NCBI RefSeq assembly: GCF_037126465.1
Contig: NC_088206.1
Coordinates: 10,329,187-10,393,186 of the forward strand
DNA from: Ornithodoros turicata
Taxonomy: Eukaryota; Arthropoda; Arachnida; Ixodida; Argasidae
Direction of reading: 5' to 3'
DNA length: 64,000 nt
Each line of letters begins with the position of its first letter. Position 1 is the first letter of the stretch. The notes beneath the pieces are model-generated. The model worked only from the letters and a program-made list of their open reading frames with translations, had not been told where the DNA came from and made no database searches. Below, one piece after another: positions 43,301-55,300 of the stretch. The translations under genes and the position numbers were made by a program.

Positions 43301-46300
43301 CGTGTTTGTACAGTGAGGAGCGTAACACCGTGTTCCTCGGAACACGGTCATGCCAGCACTCACACTGGTAACCGAAAGTCGGCGTATTTATCAAGGTCTT
43401 GTTGCGGCACGAACGGTGGTGGTGGTGATGGTGAAAGGACTTGCCGTTGCGGCACGAACGGCGAAGCAGACGACACCGGGGACAAACCAACCGGAGAAAC
43501 CATGCCGAACATTACCGTATGGGTCTCATGCACACCCTTCTGGATGCGATCAGAAAGGGGATGACCAAATGTATATGCTTCATTATTTTCAAAGGGGCTC
43601 TGAGGTCACACCCACTTTTTTATTTTTTTTTTCCGTGCAGAGTGTTCTCCCATGTATAAAATGAGTTCCTGCGAAAGAACGACGAGGGTAGGTGACCTAC
43701 ACAGCGAGCCCGAGTGCTCTGTTCCGCCCCCCCCCCCCACCTTCGGATAATTCTCCTCGTCAAAAAAGAGCGCGTCGCAGAGCAAGAGGACGTCGTGACG
43801 CATGCTACTCCCCTCACGTGACCGGTGACGCACAGCGGCACAGCTCAAGGATGCATAAGCAGTGTGTAAGCTGCCAAGAAGCAAAACAAAACAAAACAAA
43901 CAAACAAACAAAAAGAAACAAGGCACGGAGCTTCCAATACGTCACGCGTGAATCGTGTCGGCCGTCTGCGGCTGCTTTCAACGACTGTTTTCTTTTCTTT
44001 TTCTTCTTTTTTTTTTTGTAAATTCGATTGCACTGCTATAACGCACCGCAGCGCGAAAATATTATGCATGGTGGTGACTCCTGGTGGACAGCTTGACAGA
44101 CGGGGCAGGATTTCGAGCGACGTTGCGAGTTCGCAGAAGTTCTGTCTACGTTACTCGTCTAATCTATGTCCGTGTTCTTTGGCTGCATCCCAACGTTCCG
44201 TTCGAATTATCGCTTTATTCGACGTCTCAGGCTGTCCCGACCGAAATGCATACGTTCCGTCCCACTTACTCAAGTGCAGAGCGAGCTGTCTCCGCTTAGT
44301 GTTAGAGTGAGCCGAGGACTGTTCGTGCCATAAACTGAGCTTACGTTTCTCTCTCTCTCTCTCTCTCTCACACGTTTTCCCTCTCTTTTGTCTTTTTTTT
44401 CTACGTAAATTACACTGCTCCTAAGGTCCCCACCATCAAGGTTTGTTTGCATTCCCGGATGCTTTTTCTCATACAGTGTCTCATATAGTTTTTTTTTTTT
44501 GCTGTTATCGAATTGTTTCTCCCATTGAACTTTTTTCCTATACGTTCATGCATGGATCTCCGTTCAACGCATCCAAGATCGCTGCGAAGTTCGACGGAGC
44601 GGATAATTACTGCTGCACGTGGGCTGAACTGATGCGGCTCATAAGCTGCTCAGGCGCACAGAAGAGTGTTTAGCATAAATGTATTTTTGCTCCGGGAAAC
44701 CGGATAAATCACCATAATCATCATACTCCACCTGGTAACGCAGCTTCCCGCCCCCCGGCAACAATTTCTTCGACATCCTAATGTTCCAGGTGAAATGTGA
44801 AAGTTCACTCTGAGAAAACTGTACTGCTTTGCTGAATAGGAATCCTCTACAAAGAACCAATCTGTACCCTGGGGCTTGAAACTGTAATGTGAAGTGCACT
44901 CTCCTCGCGCTGTAAACGCAGTCACTGCGGAGTGACGACTGCACTACGAATGCAGCATTTTTCGGTCTGAAACACAATTTGGCTGCTGTGAGCCGTAGCC
45001 AAGCAGAGCAAGAAAAAAGCTGTTGTCGCCAAGCGCCGTTTTGAATTTTGTGCCGTGGGTAGTCCGTGCTACATAACCTTTGTAGCCGCAAAAAAAAAAA
45101 AAGAAAAAAAAGAACGTAATTGACAGGCCCGACAATGATGATGCGTTGACTGCATTTTAGTTAGGCAAAGTACACATTGGTGCTTGCTAATGAGGGTGGT
45201 CCTGAACGTGATGACACCTAAACTTGAGTTGATGACAATACATACCCCACCTTGCGTCAAGTCAAAAATATCGGCTATTTTGCAAAATATTACACCGGTG
45301 TACTTAACACATAGAAGCTTGCTGCTCTCGAAAAGCAACGCTGACATATTCCTATACGTCGTTTAGTCCATTTGTAATGGGAGAGAAGCAAGTCAGCATC
45401 TAAAAAAAAAAAAGAATTGAAATTGAATCCCAGGTTAATGAGGCATATCTAACAAGCCATGACGTCTTATTAATGACCCCTGCATTAGTCCCTGAATTAT
45501 GATTGATTGCGACGTCGCCACTGTAAATTATACCTTTGCAGGTAAGCTATAGGATGTTCGTAGAATGACATTGAAAATTCGTTGGTCACAGTGACGCCTT
45601 CCGTATATCAAACATTAATGGCATCACGTTTTTTCTTTTGTTTTTGTTTTTTCTTGTCCAACCTCTGCGACCGCGATTGTAAAATTATTTCCCTTTGTTT
45701 CGCTTCTACATACGTTTATATTTTTACGTCTGCTCCAATACGCGATTTAGTGTATGTTTTAATTTCACGGTCGCCAGTTCCTAGAAGACTGAAAAGTTTT
45801 TCCCCTTTCAAACCTGGGCACTGATTTATAATGAAAAAATGGCTAGGAAGCAAGCGAGCTGGTGAAGATGATGCATAATGTAAAAAACCCCGAGACTAGG
45901 GAACACGAAGGTGAGACTTCGTGTTTGTGTCTGTCCCTTCGTGTTCCCTAGTCTCGGGGTTTTTTACATTATGCACTGATTTATAACCCATTGACCACGG
46001 ATCATGATGACGGAGAACGAGGAAAAATCTCCCTGTTTACCAGAATTAAAAGGATAACGAAAGATCTTGCAGCTTTCTAACTTCCTGGAAAGGCGACAAC
46101 CCAAGCAGCACAATGTACTGAAAGTCGAGTGCAATAGGGGTGGACGGGTAGGTGGAAGGCCTTGAAGAGACTCGTGAAACTAAAGAACATTGACAAGGCA
46201 CATACCGTCCACTCCTATTGCACTCGACTTTCAGGGCATTGTGCTGCTTGGGAAAGTTCGTGGAAAGCTTGTTTCTAATATTGTCGAAGAAGCTGCGAAT

Positions 46301-49300
46301 GAGAAAGAAAGTGCTATCATCCTCAGTGAGGAGTGCAATCAATTTTGCGTAGGTCTTTTTTATTTCCTGCTTTTTTTTTTTCCTCTCCGTGACAAGGCAG
46401 TAAAGAAAGAAGCTGAAGTGGATGCTTTCTGAGACCAACGGAGGAAAGCACGGCAGTTCTGTTCTCGCTGTTTGCGGTGATTTAAGTTTGGCAGAAACAT
46501 TTTTTTTAAAGATTTTAAAAGAAAATTCAATTCTACTCGGTTATCAATGGAAGAGTATTGATAAATCGTGTATTGTGTTGGCACGTTAGGTATTAGGTTT
46601 TACGCCTTAGGCCACAGTATTCTATACCCATACCGTGTACATTATAATATATTAGATCAACCAAAAAATATAGCAATGATCAATAAACCATGAACAGTCA
46701 AAATCAAAACAGACGAAGTCCAAACAGGCGAAGTCACCAAAACCTACCAGACAGAACATATTTCACACCAGCTGAACAACAACTTCATTTTGAGATGATG
46801 AATGTGGAGCTTCATCGCCAGGGGCGATACTCTACCCCATTACTGGTAGTGATGTGTGGAATGAAATAATGAGCCCATTCACAATAAGGATCGAATTCGA
46901 ATTCGTACGTTTTCCAAAAAGGTCAAAAGAGCTTTGGGGACTGAGCGTTGGTGGACTGGATTTGGCCAGGGACCTTGGCCTGGAACAAGTGGAACAACAA
47001 CAACAACAACAACTTTATTGCGAGATGATGCTTGGGGAGTTTCATCGCCAGGGGCGATGCTCTACCCCATTGCTGGTGGTGATGCGGGGAATGAAATAAT
47101 GAGCCCCTTCACAATAAGGATCGAATTCGTACGTTTTGCAAAAAGGTCAAAAGAGCTTTGGGGACAGAGCGTTGGTGGGCTGGATTTGGCCTGGGACAAG
47201 CTGAACAACAACAACAACTTTATTGCGAGATGATGCTTGGGGAGTTTCATCGCCAGGGGCGATGCTCTACCCCATTGCTGGTGGTGATGCGGGGAATGAA
47301 ATAATGAGCTGACTCCTGGATATGACGCCTGGATAGCGCCCCTTTCACAAGAGGGATCGAAGTCCAATTGTGTCCAGAAAGGTCAAAAGAGCTTTGGGGG
47401 CAGAGCGTTGGTGGGCTGGACTCGGATAGGGGCCAAGCAATTTTGATAGGGAGAAGGTACGAGAGTCCAGCTGACTAAGAGGCCCGGAGAGTGCGGTATT
47501 CGGGAAGGTTGGTAGTGTGTGCCATGAAGAAGAATGTGCTCCAGATCCACTAGAGCACCGCAGTGACAGCATCTGGGAGAGTTAGCTTGTCTTAAGCGGT
47601 AACGCCTACTGACTTGTAAAAGCCACACAGAGTCGCATTCCATGAATTACCCGTAATTTCACGCGTATTACCCGCGGCTTATGCGCGATTTTTTTTTTCT
47701 AACGGGCGCTCTGCGGCTTATCCACCGGTACGGCTTATCTGATGACTATTTTTTCGTGGTATCTTCCCCATTTGTCGGTTTTAACGAAAGGGCCGACAGT
47801 GTCTCTGGGACAGCACCGCTCTGCCGATGCACAGACATTACATAGCAGGGGCGCGTCCCCATTTGAGTAGATTGACCTTCCCGGTGTCTTCTGGAAGACC
47901 ACTGACTCAGCGATCCATGAAAAACACGCAACAAGGGAATCCGATCTTGGTAGACCACTAGTGCTGAACCCCTTCTTGTATACCATGCCAACCCTGGAGT
48001 ATGGACCACAGGGTTTATGGCCTTCTCTATGGTCTCCCTTGTCGCACAAATCAGTCGCGTCGTATTGCCCGCGGCTTATCTGCGAGTGCGGCTTATCTGC
48101 CAGAAAGTTTTCAAAACGTTCCTAAAAACGGGCCCTGCGGCTTATCTGCGGTGCGGCTTGTACGCGTGAAATTACGGTAATGCTGCATCTTGACAAGAGG
48201 TGTTTCGTGGCATGCAGAAAGCGAGCGTTGGATCAGCTCTGCTCAGCATAGATGGGGCTGAGAATGTCGGTCGTCACGAGTGTTTTTCGTGCCGCTATAG
48301 CATTTTAAACTATGTGCATATATATATATATAGGCATTATACATGTGCATAAATATACGCATTAAAATGTAAGGTGTCGCGACCCCTTAGCCTGGCAGAA
48401 AGAGTGAAGCTGCAGATAGGATGACAGTTTTACACGTTTCATGTTACAGTTGTGGACTGCGGCAGGCCATCAGTGATCAGCAATGGGCGTGGATTACTGG
48501 CGAACCACACAACGACCTTCGGCAGCATTGTTGAATACGAATGCCTGCACGATTTCACGCTCATAGGAGAACCCATTAGAAAGTGCATGGAAGATGGTAT
48601 GTGGAGCGGGCAGGAACCACGATGCTCAGGTAGGCGGACTTGGCCAGTAATCGACGTATACGTATACGTACGTGCACCTACACAACGTGACGCATCAAAA
48701 TACCTCATTTCTATGTTACAGATATTCCGCAGGTTGACCTGAATGAAGTTGAAGCTTCTGATAGTAATTGTAAGTACACTGCGCTGATGAAATAGAGAAG
48801 TTATCCGCGAACTGCACATTAATTTTTGCACGCGCTTCTGGTGCAAATGTCTTCCCCCGTAGAGCACACCTTTGTGGTGTAAGTTTCACTCCATAGAAGG
48901 TGCGGGTGTCTTGTAAAACGCCCTTTTCTATACGGGCATTCTACAAAAAGCACGATTTCAAAGAGCATGCACGAGAGAAAACACCATTTAAGGGAGATAT
49001 ACACTATTTAAAAACAGTCTTTCAGATGGGTGCATTGGAAACACCTTTGTCAACATAAATCCCCGCCCCTAAAATACTTCTCAGGTGCTCTACTCGCAAG
49101 TCGGGAGACAAGTTCAATTTCGCCCACGTTTTTTCCCCCTTACAAAGAAACAAACAAACCTTTGTCAACACTGCTCTTACACACCTTCGAGCTTTACCAG
49201 CGCCTACGTCCGAGAAAAAAAAACAGAAGTTCTTGATAATAATTAAAAAAAAACCCGTAAAGTATTGTGTAGGACAGAAATGACAGGTTCCGGAGAAATT

Positions 49301-52300
49301 TGCCATCACGCGTTAGTAGGCGGAAGTCATAGCTCTCACATTCAAAGCGGATTTGAGCTGTCAAACTGAGGTGAACTCAGCTGAGCAAACCAAGATTCCT
49401 TGCAATGTTGTTGTTTCTTGCGTTTCAGTATTCAACGCGAAGACTGGCGCGAATGCTGGGAGCTCGAAGACCGTTGGTGAGGAAAACGTTACTTGCCTCA
49501 TCGTGATAATAACAACAAATAAGTATAACATTAGTGGTTATCTAATATTTTGTTTGCGTTATTGAACTAACATCGCGAAAAAAAAATATTCCGTCTATTA
49601 CAACAAAGTTTGTTTTTATGTTCCCAGGTATTTCGGTTGCCATCGGTACCTGCGCCCTGCTTGTTATAGCAATCGTCATCGCCATTGTGTGGATGAGGAC
49701 GTAAGTTGATTGATTGATTGATTTTTATTGATTCGTATCGTTCCGTATGACTGTGTCACGCTTAACGTTGTCGTTATCCATCAATTGTGTGTTCTACGCA
49801 TATTGTAATAAATGCGCTGTTGCTAATTTCACGCGCACAAGCTGAACGTACTTTTTAGATCGGACGGACACAAGATTTCATTAGAGAGTACTACAGGGTC
49901 TTACCCTATAAAATTAATTTAATTTAATTAATCTTGTTTAATTTTTATTTATTTATTTATTGTTTAGGGAATAGCAAGCCGGCGTGCTGCATGGCTGACC
50001 TTTCCCTTTTATCTTTCCTTTTCCTTTTTTTCTGCCAATAAATCCCCCCCTTCCTATAAAAGTCTACCCGTGCCAGCACGCCGTGCTTGCCAGTTACTCA
50101 ATGTAGGTGGCACATTGTGTTGTCTCTCATGAGGACATTCAACCACGATAAATTTCGAGGTGATTGAGCACCGCAGCGCAGAGTTATAACGCAAAAGGTG
50201 CCATGCCGATAGTCAAAACACATCGAAGATGGCGGTGTTGCGAGGCGCAGTAGAGACGCGGCTCCCCAGAGGAAGACCTGCCAGCTGTTGCTTTGGCAGC
50301 GACGTCTCCGCGTTATGTTATTACACCGTCTTTCAGTAAGCAGACGATATCCCTTTTGGTTGTTGTCTGCTAATTACGTCGGCAATTTCCTTCTTCACGT
50401 TACTCATTTCGGGAGCAAAATGCGAAGTTACACGAAAGTTAAATGAAAACCGCAGTTCCATCGGGCTGACAGCACATGCGACACGTCGCCGCCTGGGGAG
50501 CAGCGTCCCATCTGCTGTTCGCAACAGCGCCATCTCGATCGTGTTGACTACGGGAATCGCATTTTCGCGTTATAACTTCGCGCTGCAGTGCTCAATCACT
50601 TCGAAATATACCATGATTGGATGCACTTATGAGCTTTATACGTAGACAACACAATGTGCCGCCTGTACTGAGTAATTTGCGAGCACGTCATGCTGGGGCG
50701 GGTAGATTTTTATAGGGTAGGACCGTGTATAAACCTATTGTACAAGAATGCCACGGACGTCCCTATGAACAAAGCCACGATGTTTCAGTAAAAAATAGAG
50801 AAATGAAAGAGGAATGAGCATCTGGAAACCAGGTCATGCGGTGATTGCCAGCATCACCTTACTAACCCAGGTTCCTATCTGAAATAAACAAAAAAGATGT
50901 GCGTGTATGTACGCATACCGCCTGTGTATTTCGTTCATAATAAATTTTCCCTTAACCACACCTGAAGCTTCGCAGTGATAATTATCTGCACGAAGTTTCA
51001 TTACAATCTTTTCGGATGTGATATGGCCATGTGGGAGCAGAAACACAGATCAATGCAACTTTAAACGGGCTCATCTACAGGTCTTCCCGTCCATTTTAGT
51101 CCAAGTGCCATCTGAATTAGCCCAGGTGCCACCTGAAATAATCCGAGCGCCATACAATTTAATCCGGGCGCCACCTGAAAATATCCAGATGCTATTTAAT
51201 TTAATCCGGGTGCCATCTGAATTAATCCATGGTGTTTTAAGCACTATAACCGTGTACTTATACGAGGGACATCCCCGCAGAATATTCTACAGACATGTAG
51301 TGGAAGGAAAAGTAAAAAGCCTGCTGATGGGACTTAAATTATGCTGAGTCTTATGTTGAGCATTCGCACGGCGCCGAGATATCGAGAGTTAAAGCGGAAG
51401 CATAGCAGACGACACCATTGGTCATGTCGTCTGCTATAGAATATCTTCTGACTGAGCTGCAGGATATTCCACACGGTTAGAAGAGCACGAAAAGGAATGA
51501 CCCCATAGCAGACGATACCACTGGTGCTGTCATCTGAGACAGACGATCTTCCCACTGAGCTGCAGGGTATTCCACGTGGTTAGAAGAGCACGAAATGCAT
51601 GACTCACATAGCAGACGACACCATTGGTCCTGTCGCCTGCTACGGAATATCTTGTGACTAAGCTGCGGAATGTCTTTCCGTGTTCTCCAAACCGCAGAGA
51701 ATATCCTGCGGCAGAGTCACAATATATTCCTTCGCAGACGACAGGAACACTGGTGTCGTCTGCCATGAGCATCATGCCTTTTCGCGTTCTGCTAACCGCG
51801 CGGAATATCCTGTAGTTCAGTCAGAAGACATTCTGTAGCAGGCGACAGCACCAGTAGTGTCGTCTGCTATGCGAGTCACGCCTTTTCGCGCTCTTCTAAC
51901 TGCGCGGAATATCCAACAGTTCAGTCAGAAGATATTCTGTAGCGGACGACAGCACCAGTGGTGTCGTCTGCTATGTGAGTGGTGATTTTCGTGTTCTTCT
52001 AACCGTGTGGAATATCCTGCAGTTCAGAAAGAATATATTCTACAGCAGACGACAGCACCAGTTGTGTCGTCTGCTATGTAAGTCGTGCCTTTTCGCCCTC
52101 TTCTAACTGCGCGGAATATCCTGCAGTTCAGAAAGAAGATATTCTGTAGCAGACGACAGCACCAGTTGGGTCGTCTATGTGAGTCATGCCTTTTGGCACT
52201 CTTCTAACTGCGCGGAGTATCCAACAGTTCAGTCAGAAGATATTCCGTAGCAGACGACAGCACCAGTGCCGTCGTTTGCTATACTTCCGCTCCAACTCCC

Positions 52301-55300
52301 AATATCTCAGCGTCGTGCGAATGTTCCACATAAGACACAACAAAACTCCAATTCCATCAGCAGTTCTTTTTTCTTTTTTTACTCTTTCTTCCACTAAAAT
52401 ACTATACAAAGATGTCCCTCGTGTGAACAAACGGTTATAATGCTTAAAAACACCATGGATTAATTCAGATGGCACCCGGATTACATTGAATAGCATCTGG
52501 ATTTTTTCGGGGTTCATCTGCTTGGCATGTTGTTGCCGAGTGATCCGCCTGTTCGTCTGCACAAACTTTCTGCGCTGTCTATAGTACACTTAAGTGGCAA
52601 GTTTCCTACTGTGCCCTTAAGTGGACTTACCAGAAAGTTGTAAAAACAAAGCTAGCAGAGGGCACGCTGGAGTATACACTGGACCCAGCACTTCTGCCGG
52701 AGGTCTTTACGTATCACTGGTTTAACTAATTAGCTAGTTACCTAGCTGTCGGCTTCAATTCCAGTAAGGGGCGCCTGGTTACTGTCCACCGCTTTGTTAG
52801 CTACGCTAACTCTTCAACCCGAGGTCTTGTGTAAGGAGTAAACTTAATTTATTTCGGGGTTACACTAAAAAGGCAGTGGAGTACTATGGGTGGCAAATTA
52901 ACTGCTGCTGCTGCTGGTGACGAACCGGCTTGCCGTTAATGGCGTCACGTATGTGGGCTGCGTCACGACTGTAGCCAGGATGAGATGATATGGTGTGATA
53001 ACAGATGAAGGAATGATGACGGCCGAAATTTAAGATGTAGGGCTGTCACTGCAGAGTTGCCGAGAAGTCCGAGCAGTACTTATAGCCTTATAGCCTTAAC
53101 TGCTACGACACAGACAAGTACACTAACAGCGAATAACCAGGAGGTAGAAAGATCAATGACAAGTGACCGAGAAAAGATCCGAAATAAAAAAAAAATAAGA
53201 ATAAAAATAAGGCGGCCAAGAGCATCTGTTTAATATAGAAAACGAGACTTTCGCGCCAGCAGACTGCTCTTCTTCAGGTTGGGTACAAACCACTGCTTCG
53301 TACAAGCCTGAGAAACAACAACAGTAAACGAGGGAGAAGTGATGATGACATGAAACGATACCTGAAGAAGTGCCTTCTGCTGCACGAAAGTCTTGTTTCG
53401 TATATTAAACAGATGTTCTCAACCGCTTTATTTTGTTCTTATAGTGAATAACCAATAAGAAAGGCAACATAAAAATTTGACAATAATACAAGACAAGGCT
53501 CCAAGCCCTGCTTAAAAAAATTATTCCTAAGTATTTATTTCTTCACATAAAACACTAGATGCGTGAAGCATTTTGACATAAGCCCTTCCGATCGCTGATG
53601 TGACACATTTAAGAAATTTCGTGTAACGTTTTGGCGTTACGGCTTCGTGTACGCTTAGAAAAATAATGACATCAATGTAGTTAGTTCATTTCCAACATTA
53701 ATGAACGAGTGTTTAACTGTTAGTTAATTCGTACTTATATGATTACGTTAATTCGTACAATGATACGGTTACACTAAACGTCAACGATGTAATTGCCACA
53801 ACCCAAACCTCGAGAATGACCACACAAGCGGATACATCCCCTCACCACCAAATACTTCTTTCGCATGCATGAAACGCAAAGGAAGTCATCACAGCAATAT
53901 ACCTCAAAAGTTCCAGGACTGTAGGAATAAGAGTTTATTCTCTCGAAATGAAAGTCAGTAACGGAAAAACGTGGTACGTATGTTCCGTAGCCCAGGAATA
54001 TGTTCCGTTCTCCAAAGATGTTTTCCCACTTGGTCTTTTCCATTCCATATCCCCTAACGAAATCAGGAACTCTCGAAATGTTGCGTATTCTATCATTGGA
54101 GTTCGAGGCGCACGACTGTTTCATGCAACGCCAACCCTGCAGGCATGCCGTGTCTCATTAAAGCAACGAGCAGCCTCATAAGCGATGGGCTTACTTGGCT
54201 ATCACCCGAACATTCACGGTGGAATAGACGCGGTAGACATAGAATAGCGTATTCAACGTTCCTTCCTGTTTACTTTGCGTCCGCGGAAACATCGTTCATC
54301 GAAGAACCATGTTTACCGTCACGTCAATGAATGTGTTTTGTGTGTGTCTACAAGAAAGTGGTGCTCTCTGGTAAGAAGCGCTTGGGGACAAAAATGAAGT
54401 TCATTCAATGGCGATTTAGCGGTAAATGCGAGTGAAATGCGTTAGCATTAAGTGCCTTTTCCAGTCCATACTTGACTTCCGGGTATCCACTTACCAACTT
54501 GACTTCCGGTTGTTCATCTCCAGTCTGTACTTGACACTTTATATTACTACATCTAGGTCTATTTAATTAACCTTTAATTAGCCTCGGTTACTTTCAATTT
54601 CCTTGTAACTACCCTTTAATTACCGAAGGTAACGCACGGTAATCTTGAACTTCATATAATTCCTTTTAATTACGTCTACTTGCTTTAATTATCCTCAATT
54701 CCCTTTAATTGATGTTTATTACCTTTAATTACATTTAATCTAACCTGTAAGCGGTAACCTGCGATTACCTTCGGTAATCTTTAATTTCATTTAATATTTC
54801 TCGTAATTACATATATCTTACATTCGTTACCTTTAATTAGCTCCAATTACTCTTACCTCTTACTCTTAATTACCTTCGACTACTTCAATTTCAAATCATT
54901 TACATCCATTTGCATTTATCCTCTTATACCCCCGTTACATGTCCACTTATACCTCCGTCTCGGTGAGGCTTCACTATCTCATACACGGACACACATACAC
55001 ACACAACCCCCCATACAGCTTTTTTAATTTTGACACTCCTCATGCTAACGCATTGATTGATTGATTGATTGATTTGTAAAAGAAAAAATGGAGATGTTAG
55101 TCTCGAGCCACTCGGGGCTGGCTACTCCAGGACGCGCTTAACGCTAACGCATTAAAAATCTTCCGTGTGTCGGTTTATGCTCAGAAATGCAATGCATCAG
55201 AAGGGGACGGTGCCTTATGTTCGAATACTACCAGCGATATAGGTCAGCTTTAGAAAAACGCACAGCGAAAATAGAAATGAAGTGTCATGGAGTTGACAGG

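Noticed and set aside
47735..48049. 104-codon minus frame in the CCGTAATTTCACGCG element as a host gene
   Set aside because: It lies wholly between inverted ends of a repeat and has no recognised domain.
51177..52508. CRISPR-like array because of the regular ~103-bp spacing
   Set aside because: Repeats are palindromic, spacers are themselves repeated and inverted about the centre, and the genome is eukaryotic.
53774..54124. Cysteine-containing 116-codon minus frame
   Set aside because: Looks like a small secreted protein at first, but there is no signal peptide at its start and cysteine spacing fits no family I know.
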